DNA of 5,474 nt, from the NCBI GenBank assembly GCA_937902055.1, contig CALGUJ010000198.1, positions 1-5,474 of the forward strand. Direction: 5' to 3'. The first letter of the stretch is position 1, and each line of letters opens with the position of its first letter. The stretch comes from an uncultured Pelolinea sp. (GTDB taxonomy: Bacteria; Chloroflexota; Anaerolineae; Anaerolineales; Anaerolineaceae). This document shows positions 1-5,474 of the stretch, one piece after another. The notes under the pieces were generated by a model. That model was not told where the DNA came from. It saw only the letters and a list, made by a program, of their open reading frames with translations, and did no database searches. Made by a program: the position numbers and the translations under genes.

Positions 1-355
1 CGGTGCCCTTGATCGCGGTGATTAACTGGGTTGGGGGGGTGTCTTTGAGTAGGTAACCTTCCGCGCCCGCGCGCAGCGCATCGAAAACCCATTCGTCATC
101 GTCGTAGGTGCTCAGGACCAACACGTGAATACCGGGAAATTCCTTGCGGATTTGCCGTGTGGCCAATATGCCATTCATCACCGGCATTTTCAGATCGATC
201 AATACCAGGTCGGGTTTGAGCGCGGGCAGCAGTTTGATCAGCTCGGTACCATCGCTGGCTGACCCTACCACCTGGATGGCCGGGTCGGTCCCCAGAATTT
301 TCTTCAATCCTTCCACGACCACAAATTGGTCGTCGCATAAAATGATCCTGATCAT
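1..355 (-). CDS. NarL/FixJ-type response regulator, receiver domain (partial, C-terminus off the left edge)
   Basis: Cytoplasmic response regulator that would take a phosphate from the kinase encoded just upstream. Translating the minus strand from the ATG at 355-353 gives 118 open codons running off the window. They form an almost complete receiver domain: acidic pair D8-D9 in ILCDDQ, phospho-acceptor D54 in LIDLKMPVMNG, switch T83 in VLSTYDDD, and K104 in GYLLKD. The wording of these motifs and the HPK7 partner are typical of NarL/FixJ regulators. A LuxR-type helix-turn-helix is therefore expected beyond position 1 but is not visible. The start is well fixed: the kinase stop TAA (358-356) directly abuts the ATG, and a GGAG (364-361) lies inside the kinase 3' end, five bases from the start, so translation is probably coupled. 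The family call for the receiver is very likely right; the output domain and the target promoter are inference. Confidence 0.93.
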   Translation of the reverse strand, partial: MIRIILCDDQFVVVEGLKKILGTDPAIQVVGSASDGTELIKLLPALKPDLVLIDLKMPVMNGILATRQIRKEFPGIHVLVLSTYDDDEWVFDALRAGAEGYLLKDTPPTQLITAIKGT

Positions 356-1594
356 TTATTCTCCAAACTCAACCCGGATGGTTGTCCCTTTTTCGGGGCT
401 GGTGATGATTTTTAAAATTCCGCCTGCTTCTGCAGCGCGTTCTTTCATACCCCTTATTCCCATTCTTTCGCGTTTATCGATGGAAGCCAGGTTGAACCCT
501 TGCCCGTCGTCGCTGATCTCCAGGATCAGTTTTCTATGGGAATGGACCAGTTTTAATTCGATATTGCTGGCGTTCGCGTGTCTCGCAATGTTCTCCAGCG
601 CCTCCTGGGCGATGCGAACCATGCATTGCTCGGTTTTGGTCGAGAGGGCGGGCAGATTTTCTGAGATTGTTGAGGTGCCGGCGCAGTTGGCGCGCCAGGC
701 TGCATCCGCCACCAGGCTTTTCAGCGCGCCGGAAAGCCCAAGGTCTTCCAGTTTTTTCGTGCGCAAATCTTTGAGCGCGCGGCGGGTTTCGGTTAAGCCG
801 CTGCGCGTGTTCTGAATGAGCTGATCCAGCGATTGAGTCAATTCCTTGTCTTTCGGATCAGCCGAAATTCTCATTGCTTCCAACGTGAGGATTTGGCTGC
901 TGAGCGTATGCGCCAGCGTGTCGTGCAATTCACGCGCCAGGCGGTTGCGTTCGCGGCTGACCGCCAGTTGTTCCAAGGTATGCGCATGTTCGCTCAGCTT
1001 GAGGTTGGCTTCGATCAATTTCTGACGTTGCTCTTTTTGCGTTTTCATCGATAAATTGACGATCGTGCCGACTGTTCCGATGGCAATCGAGCGCAGGATC
1101 GGCACGCCAATGAACGGGATGGAGGCCAGGTCGATCTTGCCGAGACTGATAATAATGAAGGGTAGGTCATAAAAAGCGGTGATGACAACCAAAGTGAGCG
1201 TGACTTTGAACGAATACTGCCAGGCTACCAGTACGATCGGCACGATCAGGATGGGAAATAACATCCAACTGCGGTAAATCACTTCCGTCACGGGGTCCTG
1301 GGCCTGCAGCGGCCATAACATGAAACTGATGTAAATCGGCCCCATGGCGGCAATCAGGATGGCGGTCGGTAGATACAGATTTTTTAATTTTTTCTCAAGC
1401 CACCTGCTCAACAGATAGATCAACAAGAACAGGAAAATGACTGCGTTGATCAAAAAGAGCAGGGAGGTGGGAGTGAACCAGGTACGGGTGGTCAGGCTCG
1501 TGTAAAGAAAAATACCAAAAAAATAACCGATCGCGAATCCGCAATAATAGCGGAAAACCCGCAACAACCCCGGTTCAATTGCCTGTTCTTCCAT
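356..1594 (-). CDS. Membrane sensor histidine kinase, HPK7 / HisKA_3 type
   Basis: Sensor kinase of 412 residues that should autophosphorylate and pass phosphate to the adjacent response regulator. The N-terminal ~180 residues are very hydrophobic, with about six likely membrane helices (near 14-34, 43-63, 73-93, 108-126, 129-149, 158-179) and only short loops. A linker or coiled coil (~183-213) follows. The HisKA_3 dimerisation domain has the phospho-acceptor H224 in ARELHDTLAHTLSS. The HATPase_c domain shows the N-box (QEALENIARHA, N335), G1 box (DDGQGF, 362-367) and G2 box (GIRGMKERA, 379-387). All catalytic motifs are intact and it ends normally after VEFGE. The start at 1594 is the first possible one, because an in-frame TAA lies two codons upstream; no strong ribosome binding site precedes it. 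The family assignment is firm. The lack of a sizeable external domain suggests sensing within the membrane, as in DesK or LnrJ-like kinases, but the ligand is unknown. Confidence 0.96.
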   Translation of the reverse strand: MEEQAIEPGLLRVFRYYCGFAIGYFFGIFLYTSLTTRTWFTPTSLLFLINAVIFLFLLIYLLSRWLEKKLKNLYLPTAILIAAMGPIYISFMLWPLQAQDPVTEVIYRSWMLFPILIVPIVLVAWQYSFKVTLTLVVITAFYDLPFIIISLGKIDLASIPFIGVPILRSIAIGTVGTIVNLSMKTQKEQRQKLIEANLKLSEHAHTLEQLAVSRERNRLARELHDTLAHTLSSQILTLEAMRISADPKDKELTQSLDQLIQNTRSGLTETRRALKDLRTKKLEDLGLSGALKSLVADAAWRANCAGTSTISENLPALSTKTEQCMVRIAQEALENIARHANASNIELKLVHSHRKLILEISDDGQGFNLASIDKRERMGIRGMKERAAEAGGILKIITSPEKGTTIRVEFGE

Positions 1595-1623
1595 AATTTA
1601 CATCTTACCACTTTCGATCGTTT

Positions 1624-1645
1624 TCCCATCATGTGACAGATGGGA
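1624..1645. repeat. Inverted repeat 1: TCCCATC / GATGGGA, possible operator
   Basis: Two perfect 7-base arms (1624-1630 and 1639-1645) are separated by 8 bases. The spacer itself contains TGTGACA, a small TGT/ACA palindrome centred almost on the same point. No T-run follows on either strand, so it does not look like an intrinsic terminator. It lies 30 bases upstream of the kinase start codon, where a dimeric regulator could affect the leftward promoter. It could also fold as a short hairpin in the kinase leader RNA. Confidence 0.5.
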
Positions 1646-1660
1646 CTTAAGCGGGTTGCA

Positions 1661-1684
1661 AATGCAATCTCCCGGGATTGCATT
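1661..1684. repeat. Inverted repeat 2: AATGCAATC / GATTGCATT, possible operator
   Basis: Perfect 9-base arms (1661-1669 and 1676-1684) are separated by 6 bases (TCCCGG). The left arm also takes part in an overlapping palindrome, TTGCA-AA-TGCAA (1656-1667), so TGCAA-type half-sites are clustered. There is no T-run on either side, which argues against a terminator. The repeat sits about 85 bases upstream of the first ATPase start and about 50 bases upstream of the candidate -10 box. That placement fits an activator site for a NarL-type dimer, but binding is inference. Confidence 0.55.
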
Positions 1685-1735
1685 CGAGAAAAACTTGATG
1701 GCTTATGGAATCTGGCTGCCTTGCAGACCGTCCTT

Positions 1736-1741
1736 TATGAT
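1736..1741 (+). promoter_or_regulatory. Candidate -10 box (TATGAT) for the exporter operon
   Basis: TATGAT matches the sigma-70 -10 consensus at five of six positions. Transcription would begin near 1748, leaving a leader of about 20 bases before the ATG at 1769. No good -35 hexamer is present at the normal spacing: the best placed one, TGGCTG, matches poorly. That would fit a promoter needing an activator, such as the divergently encoded response regulator. This is a motif reading only. Confidence 0.35.
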
Positions 1742-1768
1742 GGCTGTCTCATCTGTAAAGCAAATGAT

Positions 1769-2722
1769 ATGGAAAACCGCATAATCGATACAAACGCATT
1801 GTATAAGCAATATAACCGCAGGCGCAAGGAATTTGCGGTTGAGGGATTGGACCTGCATGTAGCGCGCGGGACGCTGTTTGGTTTGATCGGCCCGGATGGG
1901 GCGGGCAAGTCGACCACCTTGCGCATCCTGGCGACCATTTTGCCGGCCTCCTCTGGCGAGGCCGCTATTGATGGTTTTGACGTAAAAACGCAGCCTGAAA
2001 AGATCAGGAGTTTGATCGGATATATGCCCCAAAATTTCAGCCTGTACCTGGATTTAAGCGTTATCGAAAACCTGACGTTTTTCGCCGACATCCAGCATGT
2101 CCATAGTTTCGAGCGCGGGGCGCGCATCGAAAAGATGCTGGAATTCACCCGGCTCAAACAGTTCCAACACCGCCGCGCGCGCGATCTTTCCGGCGGCATG
2201 AAAAAGAAACTCGCGTTGGCCTGCGCCATGATCCATAATCCGCAGATATTAATCCTGGATGAACCATCCACCGGCGTGGATCCGGTTTCGCGCCGGGAGC
2301 TGTGGGCTATCCTGGCGGAAGTGGTGCAGAATGGCGTGACGGTGGTGGTCAGCACACCCTACATGGATGAAGCGGAACGCTGCCACATGGTGGCCATCAT
2401 GCATCACGGCAAGGTCATCGCCAGCGGCTCGCCCGCCGAGCTGCGCTCAGCGATGCCTTTTGACGTTATCGAATTAAAAGCCCGGCCGCGCAAGGAAGCG
2501 CGCCGGATTGTCTCGCAACTGAACGGGATCCACGATTGGCGGCCGGTTGGAGACCGTTTCCGGCTTTCGGTGGAGAAAAATGATATGACCCGAAAAATCC
2601 AGGAGATCCGCGCCGAAATGGATAACCAGGAATTGGACGTGCGCATCCTGCGCCAGGCTGCGCCAACCATGGAGGACGTTTTCATTCATCAGGCGCAAAA
2701 TTCGCGAGGCGCGCATGAATGA
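1769..2722 (+). CDS. ABC transporter ATP-binding protein 1, like the N-terminal half of YbhF, with a non-canonical switch region
   Basis: Cytoplasmic ATPase subunit of 317 residues for an ABC-2 exporter. Motifs in order are Walker A GPDGAGKST (41-49), Q-loop Q88 in GYMPQNF, signature LSGGM (140-144), Walker B LILDEP with catalytic E165, and D-loop GVDP (169-172). The normal switch histidine is missing: STPYMDEAE has Pro at 197 where most relatives read TTHYMDEAE. The Asp in Walker A and the lost histidine recall the first ATPase domain of E. coli YbhF (GPDGAGKTT and STSYLDEAE, from memory). Residues ~232-317 form the C-terminal accessory domain ending in MEDVFI. The start at 1769 was chosen because homology begins right after MENRII. 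The same frame stays open back to an ATG at 1640, but that stretch is the control region. The ribosome binding site is weak. The gene overlaps the next by 8 bases, so the two ATPases are probably made together and pair as a heterodimer with one impaired site. Confidence 0.93.
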   Translation: MENRIIDTNALYKQYNRRRKEFAVEGLDLHVARGTLFGLIGPDGAGKSTTLRILATILPASSGEAAIDGFDVKTQPEKIRSLIGYMPQNFSLYLDLSVIENLTFFADIQHVHSFERGARIEKMLEFTRLKQFQHRRARDLSGGMKKKLALACAMIHNPQILILDEPSTGVDPVSRRELWAILAEVVQNGVTVVVSTPYMDEAERCHMVAIMHHGKVIASGSPAELRSAMPFDVIELKARPRKEARRIVSQLNGIHDWRPVGDRFRLSVEKNDMTRKIQEIRAEMDNQELDVRILRQAAPTMEDVFIHQAQNSRGAHE

Positions 2723-3686
2723 TTACATCAACGCGGTAGAGGTGAAAGGGCTGACCAAGCAATTCGGCGATTTTACCGCTGTGGATGCGATCGATTTTTA
2801 CATCCCCAAAGGGGAGATCTTTGGGCTGCTCGGGCCAAATGGCGCCGGAAAAACAACCACCATCCGCATGTTGTGCGCCATCACCAGGCCCAGCGCCGGG
2901 CAGGGCAGCGTGCTGGGATGGGACATCGAACGTGATGCGGAAGCGATCAAGCGCAATATCGGATACATGTCCCAGCGCTTTTCCCTTTATAACGATCTTT
3001 CCTGTCAGGAAAATATCATGTTTTATGCTCAGGTCTACGCTGTGGAGCGCAGCCGGCAGGCAAGACGCGCCGGTGAACTTATCGACCAATTGGATTTGGG
3101 TGATTTGCGGGATGCCCCTGTGCGCAGCCTTTCCGGCGGTTGGCGCCAGCGCGTGGCGCTGGCTTGCGCGGTGGTTCACCAGCCCCCCATGCTGTTCCTG
3201 GATGAACCCACGGCCGGGGTAGATCCGATCTCGCGCCGTGAATTTTGGGATTTCATTTACCAAATGGCCGGTGAGGGCGTCAGTATTCTGGCAACCACGC
3301 ATTACATGGATGAGGCTGAATTCTGTAACAAAATCGGCATGATGTACGATGGCCGTCTGATCCGCATTGCCAGCCCGGAAACGATCAAAGAGGACCTTTC
3401 TGGCGCGCTGGCAGCTCTTGAATGCGAACAGGCATTGGCTGTCGAAGCGTTCCTGCGCGAGCAGCCGGAAGTGGTCGACGTAGCGCTGCATGGCGCGCAA
3501 ATCCATGTCGTGCTGCGTTCACGCAAAGATAAAGTCGGAATCGTGAAGAAGATGAAGGAACGCGGGTTCAAACTATCTCATTTCGAGTTCATCCAGCCAA
3601 GCCTGGAGGACGTTTTTATCGCCATGATCGAGAATCAGAAGAAATTTGCGCCGGAATTGCCGGTGAACGGAGTAAAGAATGGATAG
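2715..3686 (+). CDS. ABC transporter ATP-binding protein 2, like the C-terminal half of YbhF, canonical
   Basis: Second ATPase of the exporter, 323 residues, with every catalytic motif intact. These are Walker A GPNGAGKTT (40-48), Q-loop Q87 in GYMSQRF, signature LSGGW (139-143), Walker B MLFLDEP with E164, D-loop GVDP (168-171) and switch H196 in ATTHYMDEAE. The C-terminal region (~230-310) ends in PSLEDVFIAMIE, the usual tail of ABC-2 exporter ATPases. The start ATG lies inside the end of ATPase 1 (8-base overlap), with GAGG at 2706-2709 five bases ahead, which implies translational coupling. Together with the first ATPase it corresponds to the two domains that are fused in YbhF and RbbA-like proteins. 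The likely arrangement is a heterodimer in which this subunit supplies the complete Walker and switch residues. The transported substrate cannot be told from the sequence. Confidence 0.95.
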   Translation: MNDYINAVEVKGLTKQFGDFTAVDAIDFYIPKGEIFGLLGPNGAGKTTTIRMLCAITRPSAGQGSVLGWDIERDAEAIKRNIGYMSQRFSLYNDLSCQENIMFYAQVYAVERSRQARRAGELIDQLDLGDLRDAPVRSLSGGWRQRVALACAVVHQPPMLFLDEPTAGVDPISRREFWDFIYQMAGEGVSILATTHYMDEAEFCNKIGMMYDGRLIRIASPETIKEDLSGALAALECEQALAVEAFLREQPEVVDVALHGAQIHVVLRSRKDKVGIVKKMKERGFKLSHFEFIQPSLEDVFIAMIENQKKFAPELPVNGVKNG

Positions 3687-4809
3687 ATTCTGGGCAATTG
3701 TCAAAAAAGAGTTCCTGCATATTTACCGCGATCCGCGCACGCTGGCGTTGATCCTGTTGCTGCCGGCGTTGTTGTTGCTGCTGCTGGGATATGGCGTTTC
3801 GGGCGAATCCAAGAATATCTCCATGGCGGTGGTAGATCTTTCGCGCACGGAGGAGAGCGCCCGCTATGTCGATTACTACACGGCAGGCGATGATTTTTCT
3901 TACGATTATTCGGCTGCCAATGAGGATGAGCTGCTGGATTTGATCCATCGCGATAAGGTCAAGGTTGGTTTGTTGATCCCCGAGGCTTACGGCCGGTCGG
4001 TGGCAACCGGCGATCCGGTTCAGGTCCAATTGTACGTGAACGGCTCTGCCGATCCCAGTATCGTGCGCACGATCCAGTTGAAATTGCAGGCGATCAGCCA
4101 GATTGCCGCGGAAAAAATCCTTGTAACCAACCTGGAGAAAAGCGGGGGCGGTTTAAGCGTCGAAATGCCGATCGACGCCAATATCAAGCTGCTATACAAC
4201 CCGGACGGGGATAGCAAACTTTACATGATCCCCGGGTTGATCCCCATCATCCTGCAAGTGCAGGTGCTGCTGCTCTCCGCGCTGGCCATTGTCCGCGAGC
4301 GCGAGCAGGGCACCATGGAGCAGTTGATCGTTACACCCATCCGGGGTTGGGAATTGATGCTGGGCAAGATTGTTCCCTATTTGCTGGTTACCTTCTTCAA
4401 TACGGTTGCCTTGATCTGGCTGGGAGGTTGGATATTCGGGGTGCACGTTGCCGGCAGTTATTTCCAGTTGGTTGGGTTGAGCATGATTTTCAGCATCGGT
4501 TCATTGGGGATGGGTGTGCTCATCTCCAATCTTTCGGAGACGCAGATGCAAGCTTTTTACCTGGCGGTCTTCATTGTACTGATCCCCGCCATCATCCTCT
4601 CGGGTTTGATGTTCCCCCGCGACGGCATGCCGGCTTTCACCTATTGGTTCAGCGAGTTGATGCCGGTGACCCATTATCTCGAGATCACGCGCGGCATCAT
4701 GCTGAAAGGGGTCGGTGCGGGTTATTCGTGGGATTCCATCTGGCCGATGATCGTCCTGAGTATCTTGTATTTTACGGCCAGTGTGTTGACGTTCAGGAAA
4801 AAAATATAA
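3679..4809 (+). CDS. ABC-2 type permease, YbhS/YhhJ-like
   Basis: Integral membrane subunit that forms the export path and docks onto the ATPases. It is 376 residues long, close to the usual size of YbhS-type permeases. Layout: a short cytoplasmic start (KKEFLHIYRDPRT), first membrane helix ~20-40 including a run of six leucines (31-36), and a large extracytoplasmic domain of about 140 residues (~41-180). Five helices follow, near 181-205, 230-254, 264-283, 292-312 and 351-372. The family hallmark lies between helices 2 and 3: REREQGTMEQLIVTP (206-220), then WELMLGK, the likely coupling region. The ATG overlaps the end of ATPase 2 by 8 bases and has GGAG at 3669-3672, six bases upstream. Only one permease is in the window; relatives often have two (YbhS and YbhR), so either a partner lies downstream or this protein forms a homodimer. 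Confidence 0.94.
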   Translation: MDRFWAIVKKEFLHIYRDPRTLALILLLPALLLLLLGYGVSGESKNISMAVVDLSRTEESARYVDYYTAGDDFSYDYSAANEDELLDLIHRDKVKVGLLIPEAYGRSVATGDPVQVQLYVNGSADPSIVRTIQLKLQAISQIAAEKILVTNLEKSGGGLSVEMPIDANIKLLYNPDGDSKLYMIPGLIPIILQVQVLLLSALAIVREREQGTMEQLIVTPIRGWELMLGKIVPYLLVTFFNTVALIWLGGWIFGVHVAGSYFQLVGLSMIFSIGSLGMGVLISNLSETQMQAFYLAVFIVLIPAIILSGLMFPRDGMPAFTYWFSELMPVTHYLEITRGIMLKGVGAGYSWDSIWPMIVLSILYFTASVLTFRKKI

Positions 4810-4828
4810 ATAAAAGATATTTCAGCGT

Positions 4829-4834
4829 AAGGAG
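4829..4834 (+). promoter_or_regulatory. Strong ribosome binding site (AAGGAG) for the adaptor gene
   Basis: AAGGAG ends six bases before the ATG at 4841, in the 31-base, AT-rich gap after the permease stop. It is the best Shine-Dalgarno match in the window and decides the adaptor start. The gap holds no hairpin or promoter-like pair, so the adaptor is most likely read from the same transcript as the permease but started independently. Confidence 0.8.
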
Positions 4835-4840
4835 AAAAAA

Positions 4841-5474
4841 ATGAATCGAAAAAGAATTTTCCCAATAGTCCTGTTGACCCTGGCGGTGTTTCTGCTGCCG
4901 GCCTGCGGAAATTTTAATGGCGCCAGCGTCAGGGAATTATCAGCATCCGGCACGATCACTGCCACCAGCGTGAGCATCGCGCCGGAAGTGAGCGGCAAGG
5001 TGGCTAAAATCGCTGTGAAAGAAGGGGATTCCGTGAAAGCCGGTGACCTGCTTTTCAGCCTGGAGGCTGAATTGCTGCAATCGCAATACGATCAGGCCGC
5101 GGCTGCTGTCAAGGTGGCGGAGGCAGCTGTACAAAGCGCCGGGGACCAGTTGGCTGCTGCCCAAATCCAGTATGAGCTTGCTTCGCAAGCAGCCCATGCC
5201 GGGCTGACTGACTACCGTCAAACGGATTGGGATAAACCCGCCATGGACGCTTTCGACCGGCCGGGCTGGTATTACACTCAGGCGGAACAATTGCAGGCTG
5301 TCCAGAGTGTGCTGGCTGGCGCAGAAAAGTCGTTAGCCCAAAAACAAGCTGACCTGGAAAAGGTCCTGAGCGATAAAGCCAATGGTGATTTTGTGGATAT
5401 TGAAAAACGTCTGGCGCAAGCCCAGTATGCGCTGCGTGCTGCGGACAATACCCTGGAGGTTGCCAAGGATGCCG
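4841..5474 (+). CDS. HlyD/MacA-family membrane adaptor, predicted lipoprotein (partial, C-terminus off the right edge)
   Basis: Periplasmic or extracytoplasmic adaptor partner of the ABC exporter, comparable to YbhG/YhiI. The 211 codons present start with a lipoprotein signal: basic MNRKR, a hydrophobic stretch, then LLPAC with the lipidated Cys at 22 (Pro at -2 is slightly unusual). Residues ~40-75 form the biotinyl-lipoyl-like half-motif (SIAPEVSGKVAKIAVKEGDS, then VKAGDLLFSLE). From ~76 on, an Ala/Gln/Glu-rich helical hairpin begins. It is interrupted at ~119-146 by a non-helical segment with DWDKP and FDRPGWYY, which may be the hairpin tip or an insertion, and helix-forming sequence resumes to the edge. 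The second half of the lipoyl domain and the beta-barrel should follow past position 5474. The start has AAGGAG six bases upstream. A lipid anchor means the protein stays on the outer face of the cytoplasmic membrane. The family is confident; whether an outer-membrane channel is involved is unknown. Confidence 0.93.
   Translation, partial: MNRKRIFPIVLLTLAVFLLPACGNFNGASVRELSASGTITATSVSIAPEVSGKVAKIAVKEGDSVKAGDLLFSLEAELLQSQYDQAAAAVKVAEAAVQSAGDQLAAAQIQYELASQAAHAGLTDYRQTDWDKPAMDAFDRPGWYYTQAEQLQAVQSVLAGAEKSLAQKQADLEKVLSDKANGDFVDIEKRLAQAQYALRAADNTLEVAKDA

Larger units (their letters stand above)
1595..1768. promoter_or_regulatory. Divergent intergenic control region between the two-component system and the exporter operon
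   Basis: These 174 bases separate the start codons of the kinase (leftward) and the first ATPase (rightward), so both promoters should lie here. They hold two perfect inverted repeats (1624-1645 and 1661-1684) and a run of TTGCA/TGCAA pentamers at 1656-1660, 1663-1667, 1678-1682 and 1721-1725. A TATGAT hexamer at 1736-1741 faces the exporter genes. I could not find a convincing -10/-35 pair for the leftward kinase promoter. An open frame runs through the right part (from an ATG at 1640, in frame with the ATPase), but its residues do not resemble an ABC protein N-terminus, so I treat it as non-coding. Control by the neighbouring response regulator is inferred from position. Confidence 0.7.

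Noticed and set aside
144..815. Open frame of 223 codons on the plus strand across the regulator and kinase genes.
   Set aside because: Antisense shadow: the opposite strand encodes the conserved receiver and HATPase motifs, while this translation is Ser/Arg-rich with no domain.
1624..1684. The two inverted repeats as intrinsic terminators between the divergent operons.
   Set aside because: Neither is followed by a T-run on either strand, and both lie upstream of start codons of divergent genes, where terminators are not expected.
1640..1768. A 43-residue N-terminal extension of ATPase 1 starting at the ATG at 1640.
   Set aside because: It does not resemble an ABC protein N-terminus, overlaps inverted repeat 2 and the candidate -10 box, has no ribosome binding site, and typical homology starts right after the ATG at 1769.
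2682..3506. Long open frame (274 codons) on the minus strand opposite ATPase 2.
   Set aside because: It is antisense to a gene with every ABC motif intact, its translation shows no recognisable domain, and it reflects codon bias of the real gene.
3769..3786. TTG/CTG triplet run as a microsatellite or phase-variable tract.
   Set aside because: It encodes six leucines of the first permease helix with mixed codons; length changes would stay in frame, so it looks like ordinary helix composition.
4347..4844. Open frame of 165 codons in another plus-strand frame inside the permease.
   Set aside because: The permease frame has the membrane helices and ABC-2 hallmark; this frame yields a His/Arg/Gly-rich sequence with no recognisable features.
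1..5474. Search for CRISPR arrays, tRNA or rRNA genes, insertion sequences and attachment sites.
   Set aside because: No regularly spaced repeats, no transposase-like protein, no terminal inverted repeats and no RNA gene signature seen; nearly all of the window is filled by six protein genes.

Overview
The window looks like one regulated efflux locus: a two-component system on the minus strand, back to back with a tripartite-type ABC-2 exporter operon on the plus strand. The best guess for the host is an environmental, moderately GC-rich bacterium, possibly Chloroflexota (Anaerolineae-like). This is suggested by the style of the exporter proteins and by a membrane adaptor that is a lipoprotein. 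It is recognition from memory, not a search, and is uncertain.

Left part (1-1594, minus strand): an HPK7-type (HisKA_3) histidine kinase with about six membrane helices is followed directly by a NarL/FixJ-type response regulator. The kinase stop codon touches the regulator start codon. Only the receiver domain of the regulator lies in the window; its expected DNA-binding domain is beyond position 1.

Middle (1595-1768): a 174-base divergent intergenic region. It carries two perfect inverted repeats, several TTGCA/TGCAA half-sites and a good -10-like hexamer facing the exporter genes. It is the natural place for the regulator to act.

Right part (1769-5474, plus strand): two ABC ATPases, an ABC-2 permease and a HlyD-family lipoprotein adaptor, the last cut by the window edge. 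The two ATPases resemble the N- and C-terminal halves of the fused E. coli ATPase YbhF, split here into separate genes. The first has an Asp-containing Walker A (GPDGAGKST) and a Pro in place of the switch histidine; the second is canonical. The permease matches YbhS/YhhJ-type proteins in length and layout. ATPase1/ATPase2 and ATPase2/permease each overlap by 8 bases, and the adaptor follows 31 bases later with a strong ribosome binding site. A second permease (YbhR-like) would be expected just past the right edge.

Working model (inference): the kinase senses a membrane or membrane-active signal and phosphorylates the regulator, which controls the divergent exporter operon. The ATPase pair then powers the permease, and the adaptor helps move a hydrophobic compound or drug outwards. 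The substrate cannot be read from the sequence.
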